A DNA stretch of 36,667 bases, taken from NCBI GenBank assembly GCA_947466085.1, contig CANIEC010000028.1, forward strand, positions 1-36,667, written 5' to 3'. The notes under the pieces are model-generated. The model saw nothing but the letters and a program-made list of their open reading frames with translations. It was not told the origin of the DNA and made no database searches. This document shows, one piece after another, positions 23,398 to 32,853 of the stretch. The stretch comes from Rhodospirillales bacterium. GTDB taxonomy: Bacteria; Pseudomonadota; Alphaproteobacteria; Reyranellales; Reyranellaceae. Made by a program: the position numbers and the translations under genes. Every line of letters begins with the position of its first letter. Within the stretch, counting starts at the first letter, position 1.

Positions 23398-24993
23398 CTA
23401 GGGGCGGGCGGCGGCCTCGATCGAGGCGGATTGCACGGCATGGGCATAAAGTGCCCGGTCGTGCAGCAGGCGGACGGCGAGATCGACGTCCGCCTCCGGT
23501 GCGGTCTCGCCGGGCGGGCAGATCTTGCGCAGGTCGGTCACTTCCTGCGGCGTCGGATTGCGCAGCGCGTGCCAGCGCATCAGGGAACTGTGGTTCGAAT
23601 CCACCGACGCGACGCCCAGCTTGCTCGCGCCGCCGACCTTGGAGGTGCAGATGTTGGGCAGCACGCCCAGCTCGTTCCAGGTGTAGCCGGATGGCGCCTG
23701 CAGGCGCGACCAGGTGAGGATCAGTTCGCCCTCGTTGGCCAGCCGGACGACGGTCTGGACGGTGCCCTTGCCGTAGCTCGTGGTGCCGATCACGACGGCG
23801 CGGCCGCGATCCTGCAGCGCGGCGGCCACGATCTCGGCCGCCGAGGCCGAGCCGCCGTTCATCAGGACGACGATCGGGAGCTGTCCGGTGGTGGCGCGGC
23901 CGTTGGAACTGCGATAGGTGCGCTTGCTGTCGGGGTGGCGGCCATTGGTCGAGAAGATCATGCCGTCCGCGATGAACACTTCCGAGACCGACTGCGCCTG
24001 GTCGAGCAGACCGCCGCGGTTCGAACGCATGTCGATGATGATGCCGACCAGGTCCTTGCCGATATCGGCCTTGGCCTTGTCGAGCGTGGCGCGGAGATTG
24101 TCGGTCGTCGCCGTGTTGAAGCCGGTGAGATGGATCAGGGCGACGTCGCCGCGGCGTTCGTAGACCACCGTGGTCGGGACGATGCGGCTGCGCTTCATCG
24201 GGAGGGCGAGTTCCGCCCCCGTGGAGGCACGCAGCACGGTCATGGTCACCGGTGCGCCGACCGAGCCACGCAGCTTGGCCACGACGTCGGAGAGGGGGCG
24301 GTCGATCATCGAGTCGGAGTCGATCGCCAGGATCTGGTCGCCGATCTGGATTCCAGCCTTGGCGGCGGGTGCCCCGTCCTGGACGGCACGGATCAGGATC
24401 TTCTTGTCTTCGGTGCGCTCGACCGTGATGCCGACGCCGCCGCCGCCGTCGCGCTGGAAGCGGTTGTCCCGGGCTTCGTCGGGGTCGGCATAGCGGCTGT
24501 TGCGGTCGAGCTGCTTGGTCGTGGCGGTCATCGCCTGGCGGATGAGCATCTGCCGGTCGACCTGCTGCAGGGCAGGTGAAGCGTCGATGGATCCAGCCAT
24601 CAGTTCGGTGAGCGTGCTGCCCCAGGCGCGGCCGTCCGTCGGATCGGAAGGTGCGGGGCGGCTCACGATTTGCTTGCCGTCGCGCTTCACCGTGAGGGTG
24701 CTGTCACTGGCCTCCAGAACGAGTGCGGAATCGCTGCTGGCGAAGCCGCGATAGGCCTCGACCGACAGGTTGCGGAAGTTGGGTTCATAGAGATGGCGGT
24801 CGCCGATGGCCCGGTAGGCCTGGAGGACGACGCGTTCGATGCCGACATCGCCGGCGGCAGGGCTGCGACCGTCGGCCTGGCTGATCGGCGTGTCGGGAGA
24901 GGTCGCGCAAGACACGACCAGGCAGGCAGCCAATAGCGATGCTGCCGCGCGCGGCAGCATCGAACGAAGGAAAGGGAATGGAGGGAATTCCAT
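23398..24993 (-). CDS. S41 family C-terminal processing peptidase, predicted lipoprotein
   Basis: Periplasmic serine protease of the tail-specific (CtpA/Prc) type. The 531-residue product has a signal peptide with lipobox LVVSC, so Cys29 may be lipidated. Next come a helical region, a PDZ domain (about 185-270, GVGITVERTED...APAAKAGIQIGDQI), and the S41 core with NGGSASAAEI and SYGKGTVQ: Ser384 and Lys409, 25 residues apart, fit the Ser-Lys dyad. A C-terminal extension of about 80 residues follows. The start is unsure: no clear ribosome-binding site precedes the ATG at 24993 or at 24960, and the frame is open further upstream. Probably co-transcribed after the DUF983 gene. Confidence 0.85.
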   Translation of the reverse strand: MEFPPFPFLRSMLPRAAASLLAACLVVSCATSPDTPISQADGRSPAAGDVGIERVVLQAYRAIGDRHLYEPNFRNLSVEAYRGFASSDSALVLEASDSTLTVKRDGKQIVSRPAPSDPTDGRAWGSTLTELMAGSIDASPALQQVDRQMLIRQAMTATTKQLDRNSRYADPDEARDNRFQRDGGGGVGITVERTEDKKILIRAVQDGAPAAKAGIQIGDQILAIDSDSMIDRPLSDVVAKLRGSVGAPVTMTVLRASTGAELALPMKRSRIVPTTVVYERRGDVALIHLTGFNTATTDNLRATLDKAKADIGKDLVGIIIDMRSNRGGLLDQAQSVSEVFIADGMIFSTNGRHPDSKRTYRSSNGRATTGQLPIVVLMNGGSASAAEIVAAALQDRGRAVVIGTTSYGKGTVQTVVRLANEGELILTWSRLQAPSGYTWNELGVLPNICTSKVGGASKLGVASVDSNHSSLMRWHALRNPTPQEVTDLRKICPPGETAPEADVDLAVRLLHDRALYAHAVQSASIEAAARP

Positions 24994-25043
24994 ACGCGGC
25001 GGTAACCACACTAGCACAAGCCGTCGGCGGGCGGCCACGTCGT

Positions 25044-25448
25044 TCAGGCCGACGGGTCGAAGCTCCCGGTCACAGCCTTGGGAGCGGCCACCTTCTGGGC
25101 CCAAAGCAGCGCAATTACGGCACCCTTTATCCGCGGCAGCAGGACTAGGGCGAGGGCGACGGAGAGCGGGAGCCAGAGAAGGGCATGAACCCAGAGGGGC
25201 GGCTCGGCACCCCAACGCTCGACCAGGAGGACCAGCGGCACGACGACATGGCCCACGACGAAGATGGTGAAATAGGCCGGCGCGTCGTCCGCGCGATAGG
25301 GCTCGAGTGCCAGGTCGCAGACCTCGCAATGTCCCTTCATCTTCAGATAGGAACTGAACAGCCGGCCCTCGTTGCAGCGCGGGCAGCGGCCGTGCCAGCC
25401 CCTCAGCAGGGCGGTCCAGAAATCGACCGGCGCGTGTTCGTCATCCAT
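25044..25448 (-). CDS. DUF983 family membrane protein
   Basis: The 134-residue protein has two CxxC pairs (Cys22/Cys25 and Cys41/Cys44), the zinc-ribbon-like N-terminus of DUF983, followed by two hydrophobic helices (about 59-75 and 85-104). The function of the family is unknown; it is regularly found near rnr and rpmG in alphaproteobacteria, as here. It starts 23 bases after the rnr stop, so it is likely in the same transcript. Confidence 0.88.
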   Translation of the reverse strand: MDDEHAPVDFWTALLRGWHGRCPRCNEGRLFSSYLKMKGHCEVCDLALEPYRADDAPAYFTIFVVGHVVVPLVLLVERWGAEPPLWVHALLWLPLSVALALVLLPRIKGAVIALLWAQKVAAPKAVTGSFDPSA

Positions 25449-25471
25449 GCCGGGCAGGATGCGCTCCGCTT

Positions 25472-27748
25472 CTACTTGCGTCGGCGTGACCCTTTGTCCC
25501 GTGGCGGGCCGTGATGCGCGACCGGACGCCGCGGCGGCCCGCTGCGTTCGCGGCTGTAGGGCGAGCGGGAATGCCGCGGTGCCGGCTGCCGTTCCACCCG
25601 CTCGATCACGTCGACGATCTCGAACAGCAGGCCGCCGGTGGCGGTATCGGCCTCGACCAGCTTTATCAGCAACCGGTCGCCCAGGCCGAAGGTCTCGCCG
25701 GTGCGTTCGCCGATCAGGACCTGCCGGCCTTCGTCATGGCGGAAGAACTCCTGGCCGAGGGAGCGGATGGGGATCAGACCGTCGGCCCCGGTACCCTCGA
25801 GCGTGGCGAAGAGGCCGAAGCGGGTCACACCGTTGACGCGGCCCGGGAACACGGCCCCGACATGGCCGGCCATGAACGCCGCGACGTACCGGTCCATGGC
25901 ACCGCGTTCAGCAGCGACGGCACGACGCTCGCACATGGACAGATGCTCGCCAAACTCGGTGAAGCGGCCCTTGTCCTCGGAGGAGAGCCCACCTTCGCCC
26001 AGCCCGTAGGCGGCGATAAGCGCACGATGCACGATCAGGTCGGGGAAACGCCGGATCGGCGACGTGAAATGGGCGTAGCGGGCGAGGGCGAGGCCGAAAT
26101 GGCCGAGATTGTCGGGGCTGTAGACGGCCTGGCTCTGGCTGCGCAGGACCGTCTGGCTGACGAGTTGGGACACCGGCTTGTCAGCGACCTCGTGCAGGAC
26201 GCGGTTGAGGTCGGCAGGGCGTAGCCGCTGACCGGTCGGTACCTTGATCCCGAGTGTGCCGAGGAATTCGCGCAGGGCTTCGAGCTTGGCGAGATCTGGC
26301 TGGTCGTGGACCCGATAGAGGCAGGGCGCCTGACGCTGCTCCAGCGCCTGCGCCGCCGCCACGTTGGCCAGTACCATGAACTCCTCGATCAGCTTGTGGC
26401 TGTCGAGGCGCTCGCGGACGCCGATCGTGGCGATATGGCCGTCCTTGCCCAGTGTCACCTGCCGCTCGGGAAGGTCGAGGTCGAGCGCACCGCGCGCCTC
26501 GCGTGCCGCGAGCAGGACGCGGTAGGCGCCATAGAGGGGGCGGACGACCTCGTCCATCAGCGGCTCGATCTCGGCGTCCGGCGTGCCATTGATGGCGCGT
26601 TGCACCCGGTTGTAGGTGAGGCGCGCGGCCGAGCGCATCATGGCGCGGTGGAACTTGTGGCGCTTCAGATGGCCTTCGCCGTCGATCCACATTTCTGCCA
26701 CCAGCACGGGCCGATCCTCGTGCGGTACCAGAGAGCACCAGTGGTTGGAGAGCTGCTCGGGCAGCATCGGCACGACGCGATCGGGGAAATAGACCGAGGT
26801 GCCGCGGCGATAGGCGGCGCGGTCGAGCGGCCGGTCGTGGCGCACGTACCAGGCGACGTCCGCGATGGCGACGAGGATGCGCCAACCGCCGGCATGGCCG
26901 GGATCGGGCTCGGCGAAGACGGCATCGTCGAAGTCGCGGGCATCCTCGCCGTCGATCGTGACCAGCGGCACGTCGCGCAGGTCTAGGCGGTGGCCCATCG
27001 GAGCGGCCTTGGCCTTGTCGGCTTCCTCGATTGCGGCCTCGGGGAAGTCGATCGGAATGTCGTTGGCGGCGATCGAGATCAGGCTGACGGTGCGCGGATC
27101 GCTCATAGGCCCGATGCGCTCGACGACGCGGGCCCGTCGAGCGAGCGCGCCGCCGATCTCCTCGATCCAGACGATGTCGCCCGGCAGCGCGCCGTTCCTG
27201 TCGCTCGGCCTCACGTCGAATTCGCGGCGCAGCTTGCGGTCGGTCGGCGTGACGAGGCCGAGACCAATCCGGCCCGGCGGTTCCTCGTAGAGGCCGAGGA
27301 TCTTCTTCGGTCCGCTGCCCAGCCGGCGGACGACTTTCGCCTCGTAGGTGTTCTTGCCGCGGCGCTTCATACTCGCCAGCACGCGGTCACCGACCGCCGG
27401 GGCAGGTACGGTGCGCGAGGCAGGCGCGGAGACCTCGATGCGCGGCGGCGGACCGTCCTTGTCGTCGTCGTGACGGCGCGGCACGGCCAGCAGATGGCCG
27501 TCGTCGTCGACCGACACGATCTCGAGCACGACCATGTCGCTCAGGGACTCGGGGTGACGGAAGGTCTTGGCGCGGTCCGGCGCGATCTCGCCCGTGTCGC
27601 GCAGGTCACGCAGAAGTTCCTTGAGCTCGATGCGCTGGTCGCCCTTCAGCCCGTAGGCTCGGGCGATCTCGCGCTTGCCGACAGGCGTTTCGCTGTCGCG
27701 GATGAAGGCCAGCAGTTCGTCGCGGGTCGGGACCTTGCCCTTAGCCAT
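25472..27748 (-). CDS. rnr: Ribonuclease R
   Basis: Processive 3'-to-5' exoribonuclease able to degrade structured RNA. From the ATG at 27748 the 758-residue protein shows an N-terminal winged-helix segment (TPVGKREIARAYGLKGD), cold-shock domains, the RNB catalytic domain with acidic residues in IDGEDARDFDDAV (Asp272, Asp274, Asp275), and HFTSPIRRFPDLIVHR. A C-terminal S1 domain (VNGVTRFGLFATLEGTGADGLIPI, about 640-720) and a basic Arg/Lys-rich tail follow. The start overlaps the topA stop by eight bases; the open frame upstream is just a shadow of the topA Lys-rich tail. Confidence 0.95.
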   Translation of the reverse strand: MAKGKVPTRDELLAFIRDSETPVGKREIARAYGLKGDQRIELKELLRDLRDTGEIAPDRAKTFRHPESLSDMVVLEIVSVDDDGHLLAVPRRHDDDKDGPPPRIEVSAPASRTVPAPAVGDRVLASMKRRGKNTYEAKVVRRLGSGPKKILGLYEEPPGRIGLGLVTPTDRKLRREFDVRPSDRNGALPGDIVWIEEIGGALARRARVVERIGPMSDPRTVSLISIAANDIPIDFPEAAIEEADKAKAAPMGHRLDLRDVPLVTIDGEDARDFDDAVFAEPDPGHAGGWRILVAIADVAWYVRHDRPLDRAAYRRGTSVYFPDRVVPMLPEQLSNHWCSLVPHEDRPVLVAEMWIDGEGHLKRHKFHRAMMRSAARLTYNRVQRAINGTPDAEIEPLMDEVVRPLYGAYRVLLAAREARGALDLDLPERQVTLGKDGHIATIGVRERLDSHKLIEEFMVLANVAAAQALEQRQAPCLYRVHDQPDLAKLEALREFLGTLGIKVPTGQRLRPADLNRVLHEVADKPVSQLVSQTVLRSQSQAVYSPDNLGHFGLALARYAHFTSPIRRFPDLIVHRALIAAYGLGEGGLSSEDKGRFTEFGEHLSMCERRAVAAERGAMDRYVAAFMAGHVGAVFPGRVNGVTRFGLFATLEGTGADGLIPIRSLGQEFFRHDEGRQVLIGERTGETFGLGDRLLIKLVEADTATGGLLFEIVDVIERVERQPAPRHSRSPYSRERSGPPRRPVAHHGPPRDKGSRRRK

Positions 27749-30437
27749 CGGTGCCTGTGCGGGGCGGGGCGTCGTCCTTGCCTTTCGCCGTCTTCTTCTT
27801 TGTGGCCGTCTTCTTCTTGGCCGCCGTCTTCTTCGCCTTCGGCTTGTCGCCGGCGTCGTTTGCCGCCGCGGGGGCCGCCTTCTTCGCCCGCGCCGCCTTC
27901 GGTTTCTTGGCCCCACCCTTGGCGGCGCGTTCGGCCAGAAGCGCGACCGCCTGGTCGAGCGTCAGCTCCTCAGGCTTGATGTCGCGTGGCACCGTGGCAT
28001 TGACGCCGCCGTGCTTGACGTAGGGGCCGTAGCGGCCGTCGTAGAGTTCGACCGGCGCCTCGTCGGACGGATGGTTGCCGATGCTGCGGATCGGCTTGGC
28101 GGCGGCCCGGCCGCGCGGGGTCGTTGCCTCGGCGAGCAGGGCCACGGCGCGGTTCATGCCGATGTCGAGCACGCTCTCGTCGGACGGGACGGACTTGTAC
28201 TTCGGCCCGTGCTTCACGTAGGGGCCGAAACGACCGACGCCGGCCAGGATGACTTCGCCATCCTCGGGATGCGGTCCCAGCTCGCGCGGCAGGGACAGCA
28301 GCGCCAGCGCCTGCTCCAGGGTCAGGTCGCCCGGCGTCATCTCACGCAGCAGTGACTGGCGCTTGGGCTTCTCCTTGCCTTCCGGTTCCCCGAGCTGGAC
28401 GTAGAGACCGTAGGGGCCCTTGCGCAGAGTGACCTGCTTGCCAGTGACCGGATCGATCCCGAGGATCTTGGGGCCGTCAAGATTCTCGCCGCTTGCCGCA
28501 TCCGCGTCGGCATCGACGATGCCGAGCTTCCGCGTGAAACGGCATTCCGGATAGTTGGAGCAGCCGATGAAGGCGCCGAACTTGCCGAGCTTCAACCCGA
28601 GGCGGCCGTTGGTGCAGGACGGGCAGTCGCGCGGATTCTTGCCGCCATTGTCGTTGGCCGGGAAGAAGTGCGGGCCGAGCTCCTCGTCGAGTTTGTCGAG
28701 TACTTCCTTGACCCGCAGATCCTTGGTCTCGCCGACGGCGGCCGAGAAGGCCTTCCAGAATTCGCGCAGCACCTCGTGCCAGTCGATCTTGCCGCTGGAA
28801 ATATCGTCCAGCTCTTCCTCGAGATGGGCGGTGAAGCTGTATTCGACGTAGCGCGGGAAATAGGTCTGCAGGAACGCTGTGACGATGCGGCCGCGATCCT
28901 CGGGAATGAAGCGCTTGCGGTCGAGGCGCACGTAATTGCGGCGCTGCAGCACCTCGATGATGCTGGCGTACGTCGAGGGACGGCCAATGCCGAGCTCCTC
29001 GAGCTTCTTCACCAGGCTGGCTTCCGAATAGCGCGGCGGCGGCTCGGTGAAATGCTGCTCCGGCACGACCTCGCGCCGGTCCATCGCCTCGTTCTCGTTC
29101 ACGTCGGGCAGGATGGCGCCTGTCTCTTCGTCGTCGGTCTTGTCGTCCTGGCCCTCGTCGTAGAGGGCGAGGAAGCCGTTGAACTTCACGACCGAGCCGG
29201 TGGCACGAAGCTGGACGGTCTTGTCGCCGCTCGCGATATCGACCGAGACCTGGTCGAGCACGGCGCTTTCCATCTGGCTGGCGACGGTCCGTCTCCAGAC
29301 CAGCTCGTAGAGACCGAGCTGGTCCTTGTCGAGATAGGCCGCGACGTCCTGCGGCGTGCGAAAGAGATCCGTCGGGCGGATCGCCTCGTGTGCCTCCTGG
29401 GCGTTCTTGGCCTTGGACGTATAGATGCGCGGGCTGGCGGGCACATAGGACGCGCCGTACTTGGTCTCGATCAGGCGGCGGGTCTGGCCGACCGCCTCGG
29501 GCGCGAGCTGCACGCCGTCGGTACGCATGTAGGTGATCAGGCCGACCGTCTCGCCGCCAATGTCGACGCCTTCATAGAGGCGCTGGGCGATGCGCATTGC
29601 GGTGGCGGCGCCAAGGCCGAGCTTACGTGACGCCTCCTGCTGCAGGGTCGAGGTGATGAAGGGCGGCGGCGGATTGCGGCGGACCTGGCGGCGGTCGATC
29701 GAGGAGACCGCGAAGGCGCGGCGCTCGATCTCGCGCTTGGCCTGCTCGGCACGCTCCTGGTTGTTGAGGTCGAACTTCTCGAGCTTGCGCCCGTCGAGAT
29801 GGGTGAGGCGGGCCTTGAGCACCTGCTTCTTGGCGGTGCCGAAATAGGCATCGACCGTCCAGTACTCGCGGGTCTTGAAGACCTCGATCTCGGATTCGCG
29901 CTCGCAGATCAGCCGCAGTGCCACCGACTGGACGCGGCCGGCCGAGCGGCTGCCGGGCAGCTTGCGCCATAGGACGGGCGACAGGGTGAAGCCCACCAGA
30001 TAGTCGAGGGCGCGTCGCGCTAGGTAGGCGTCGATCAGCGGCTGGTCGAGGTCGCGCGGGTTGGCGACGGCGTCGAGGACCGATTTCTTGGTGATGGCGT
30101 TGAAGGTGACTCGCTTCACGTCGACATCCTGCAACGCCTTCTTGCGCTGCAGGACGTCGAGCACGTGCCAGGAAATGGCTTCGCCTTCGCGATCCGGGTC
30201 GGTGGCGAGGTACAGCTTGCCGCCCTTGGTGACGGCCTGGGCGATCGCGTCGAGGCGCTTCTGCGACTGGGGGTCGACCTCCCAGTCCATGGCGAAATCT
30301 TCGTCCGGCCGGACTGAACCATCCTTGGGCGGAAGGTCGCGGACATGACCGTACGAGGCCAGCACGGTGTAGCCGGGGCCCAGATACTTACCAATGGTCT
30401 TAGCCTTGGCCGGGGACTCGACGACCAGTACGTCCAT
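27741..30437 (-). CDS. topA: DNA topoisomerase I
   Basis: Relaxes negative supercoils by single-strand passage. The 898-residue type IA enzyme has Glu8 in VESPAKAKTI, the TOPRIM DPDREGE (80-86), and the active-site Tyr303 in LITYMRTDG. One complete four-Cys zinc finger is seen near residues 605-633 (CPSC...CSNYPEC), followed by repeated zinc-free topo-C modules (GPYVKHG, GRYGPYVKHG). The last 60 or so residues are almost pure Lys/Ala/Thr, histone H1-like, probably for DNA binding. It follows dprA by 51 bases and overlaps rnr by eight. Confidence 0.97.
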   Translation of the reverse strand: MDVLVVESPAKAKTIGKYLGPGYTVLASYGHVRDLPPKDGSVRPDEDFAMDWEVDPQSQKRLDAIAQAVTKGGKLYLATDPDREGEAISWHVLDVLQRKKALQDVDVKRVTFNAITKKSVLDAVANPRDLDQPLIDAYLARRALDYLVGFTLSPVLWRKLPGSRSAGRVQSVALRLICERESEIEVFKTREYWTVDAYFGTAKKQVLKARLTHLDGRKLEKFDLNNQERAEQAKREIERRAFAVSSIDRRQVRRNPPPPFITSTLQQEASRKLGLGAATAMRIAQRLYEGVDIGGETVGLITYMRTDGVQLAPEAVGQTRRLIETKYGASYVPASPRIYTSKAKNAQEAHEAIRPTDLFRTPQDVAAYLDKDQLGLYELVWRRTVASQMESAVLDQVSVDIASGDKTVQLRATGSVVKFNGFLALYDEGQDDKTDDEETGAILPDVNENEAMDRREVVPEQHFTEPPPRYSEASLVKKLEELGIGRPSTYASIIEVLQRRNYVRLDRKRFIPEDRGRIVTAFLQTYFPRYVEYSFTAHLEEELDDISSGKIDWHEVLREFWKAFSAAVGETKDLRVKEVLDKLDEELGPHFFPANDNGGKNPRDCPSCTNGRLGLKLGKFGAFIGCSNYPECRFTRKLGIVDADADAASGENLDGPKILGIDPVTGKQVTLRKGPYGLYVQLGEPEGKEKPKRQSLLREMTPGDLTLEQALALLSLPRELGPHPEDGEVILAGVGRFGPYVKHGPKYKSVPSDESVLDIGMNRAVALLAEATTPRGRAAAKPIRSIGNHPSDEAPVELYDGRYGPYVKHGGVNATVPRDIKPEELTLDQAVALLAERAAKGGAKKPKAARAKKAAPAAANDAGDKPKAKKTAAKKKTATKKKTAKGKDDAPPRTGTDG

Positions 30438-30488
30438 CGCCGGAAATTGCTCCAGTTCGATATCAATTACCGGAGCTAAATCACTGAA

Positions 30489-31544
30489 TTAAATCAGAGA
30501 TACGCGGTTACCCCGGTGCCTCTCCAGGCGGCCCTCCAGCTCGAGAGCCATGAGGACCTCCGCTACGGAGGCGGCGGACACTTGGCACCGGCGCACCAGT
30601 TCGTCAACCGCAGTGGGTACGGAACCCAACGCTTGCACAATGCGTGCGGTATCTGACTCGGCGGATATTTGGGCTGGTTTTTCAAGACGTTGCGCCGCCG
30701 CCCTGGGCCGGCCCAGAACGCTCAGAATATCGTTCGCGTCGCGCACCAAAATGGCCCCATCACGGATAAGGCTATTGGATCCGGCGTATCGCGGGTCCAT
30801 CGGGGAGCCCGGCACGACGAACACCTCGCGGCCCTGTTCGGCCGCCCGCTGGGCAGTGATCAGGGAGCCGGACCGGGCGGCCGCCTCGATGACGACGATG
30901 CCGGCCGAGAGGCCGCTCACGATCCGGTTGCGCCGCGGGAAGGCGCGGGCGATGGGCGGTGCCCCCAGGGCCACCTCGCTCAGGATCAGGCCGCGTGCGG
31001 CGATGGTTTCCTGGAGGGCAGCGTTCTGGGGCGGGTAGGCTTGGTCGACGCCGCAGGCCAGGACGGCGACCGTGCTGGTGTCGAGAGCGGCCTCGTGGGC
31101 CGCCGCATCGATGCCCCGGGCGAGACCCGAGGCGATGACGAAGCCCGCCGCGCCCAGAGTGGAAGACAGGTCGGCGGCGAAGTGCCGTCCCGCCAGCGAG
31201 GCCTCGCGGGCGCCCACGATGGCCAGGGTCGGGCGACCGAGCAGCCCGGGATCGCCAAGCATCGACAGGACAGGCGGGGCATCGGGCAGGGCGGCCAGCG
31301 CGGCAGGGTAGTCGGCATCGCCCATCACGAGGAAGCGACCTCCGAGCGCCGCGAGCGCCCGTTCTTCGCGTTCGATCGCGGTGTCGGAGACAGTCGCCAG
31401 CGTGGCGCAGGCCACGCGGGCCGATCCGAAATGCGCCAGCGCCTCGTGGAAGGTGATGGGGCCCACCCGCGCGCTGCGTGCCAGCCTCAGCCGGGCCCGG
31501 CGCTCCGCTGGGGTGATGTCGATAGGGTCGGAACCGTCGAACAT
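30489..31544 (-). CDS. dprA: DNA-processing protein DprA
   Basis: Protects incoming single-stranded DNA and loads RecA during transformation. The 351-residue protein has an N-terminal helical region with RLARSARVGPITF, the Rossmann-like DprA core (AIVGAREASLAGR, GLARGIDAAAH, FPRRNRIVSGLS, VPGSP, GSNSLIRDGA) and a C-terminal winged-helix domain (TAVDELVRRCQVSAASVAEVLMALELEG; split near residue 320). All conserved blocks are present. AAGG lies eight bases upstream of the ATG. It heads the dprA-topA-rnr run. Confidence 0.95.
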   Translation of the reverse strand: MFDGSDPIDITPAERRARLRLARSARVGPITFHEALAHFGSARVACATLATVSDTAIEREERALAALGGRFLVMGDADYPAALAALPDAPPVLSMLGDPGLLGRPTLAIVGAREASLAGRHFAADLSSTLGAAGFVIASGLARGIDAAAHEAALDTSTVAVLACGVDQAYPPQNAALQETIAARGLILSEVALGAPPIARAFPRRNRIVSGLSAGIVVIEAAARSGSLITAQRAAEQGREVFVVPGSPMDPRYAGSNSLIRDGAILVRDANDILSVLGRPRAAAQRLEKPAQISAESDTARIVQALGSVPTAVDELVRRCQVSAASVAEVLMALELEGRLERHRGNRVSLI

Positions 31545-31559
31545 GCGGTCGACCTTATG

Positions 31560-31577
31560 CGAGTGTTAGACGAGTGT
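31560..31577. repeat. Direct repeat upstream of dprA
   Basis: CGAGTGT occurs twice, at 31560-31566 and 31571-31577, one helical turn apart (11 bases). It lies 16-33 bases before the dprA ATG, in an AT-richer 61-base spacer that also holds TTTTAC-like sequence. Such spacing fits two half-sites for a response regulator, but function is only inferred. Confidence 0.35.
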
Positions 31578-31605
31578 AAAACAACCGATAGTAGAAATCG
31601 ACCAG

Positions 31606-32781
31606 TCAGGACCGGCTGCGGCGGCTGAGCAGGGCGCCCACCGCGCCAAGCAGTGCCAGCAGGCCAATGAGTGGGCCGAAGCCTTCGAAGCCGCCCCAGC
31701 TGATCATGACGGCCCCCAAGGCGGCGGCGCCGATCCAGCCCACGCTGGCCGACGTGCCGTTGAGCCCGAGCACGGTGCCCCGGACATCCTCCGGGACGGA
31801 CGCGAGCGACGCCATGTACGAGGGCCGTCCCAAGGCGTTGAGCAGCACATAGACAAAGCCCACGGCCACGGTGACGGCCGGGTCGGGATGCCAGGTGAAC
31901 AGGACCAGGGCCGCCACGGCAGAGAGCGCCATGGCCACGGCGAAAGTGAGGAGCCGGTCGCGCAGGCGGTCGGCGAGCTGGCCGCCCAGAAGCGTGCCCG
32001 CGATGTTGCCCAGCGCGAACACCGCCAGAGGAATGGCGAGCTCGATCAGGGTCATGTGATAGGTGACCTGCATGAAGGTGGCGAAGTAGACCACCGCGAG
32101 CCCGTAGCAGATGCGCTCGGCGACGCCGGTAACGAGCAGGCCCAGAACCTTCGGTGAAAGGGCCGCTCGCATCGAGGGCCGTGCGCCGGCGGGGCGCGTA
32201 TGGCCGCCGCTGCCGCGGCCCAGGGTCAGGAACAGGCTGATCACGGCGGTGATCGACAGGCCCGCCACGCAGAGCAGCCAGCCCCGCCAGCCGAAGACCG
32301 ATCCAAGGGCCGCCGCCATGGGAACGCCGACCACGAGGGTCAGTGATTGGCCGCTCATGACCCAGCCGAGCGCCCGGCCGCGCTGGCTGTCCGGAACGCG
32401 CGCCGAGACTTCGGCGAACACGACACCGGTGAAGGCGCCGGCGCAGCCGCCGCCGACGGCCGCCCATACTGCAACCCAGAAGAAGGACCCGGCCGCGGCC
32501 TGCGCGACCAATGTCAGCGCAAGAGCAAAGGGCGCAGCGATCAGGATCGGTCGGCGCCCGATCATGTCGGACATCCAGCCGCCGAACGCGGAGGTCAGGC
32601 CCCAGGCCGTTGCCGTCAGGGAAACCAGGTTGGCGACGAGCGGCATGGCGACATCGAGGTCGTGCGACATCTCCAGCAGGAAAGGAGCGCGCGTGGTCCC
32701 GCTCGACGTCGCGGCAAACGACCCCAGGCAGGCGGCGCCGATCAATGCCCAGGGCAGGCTGCGGGACGGGGAAACGCTCAT
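31606..32781 (-). CDS. MFS transporter
   Basis: The 391-residue membrane protein has about 12 helices and the MFS motif A between helices 2 and 3, GWMSDMIGRRP, plus GQLADRLRDR between helices 8 and 9. Features such as the Arg in that first loop suggest a drug/sugar-type exporter or carboxylate transporter; the substrate cannot be told. The ATG at 32781 has no clear ribosome-binding site. It sits between plsY and dprA, which are often direct neighbours in related genomes, so it looks like an insertion into an older gene order. Confidence 0.88.
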   Translation of the reverse strand: MSVSPSRSLPWALIGAACLGSFAATSSGTTRAPFLLEMSHDLDVAMPLVANLVSLTATAWGLTSAFGGWMSDMIGRRPILIAAPFALALTLVAQAAAGSFFWVAVWAAVGGGCAGAFTGVVFAEVSARVPDSQRGRALGWVMSGQSLTLVVGVPMAAALGSVFGWRGWLLCVAGLSITAVISLFLTLGRGSGGHTRPAGARPSMRAALSPKVLGLLVTGVAERICYGLAVVYFATFMQVTYHMTLIELAIPLAVFALGNIAGTLLGGQLADRLRDRLLTFAVAMALSAVAALVLFTWHPDPAVTVAVGFVYVLLNALGRPSYMASLASVPEDVRGTVLGLNGTSASVGWIGAAALGAVMISWGGFEGFGPLIGLLALLGAVGALLSRRSRS

Positions 32782-32853
32782 GCAGGCGTTGCTATGACAG
32801 GAATGGCGGTATGCCGCATCGGCCGGATCGACATCCGACCCATGCCGCGGACG

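Noticed and set aside
27749-27916. Arg-rich N-terminal extension of RNase R
   Set aside because: It is the topA Lys/Ala tail read in another frame; family similarity starts at 27748.
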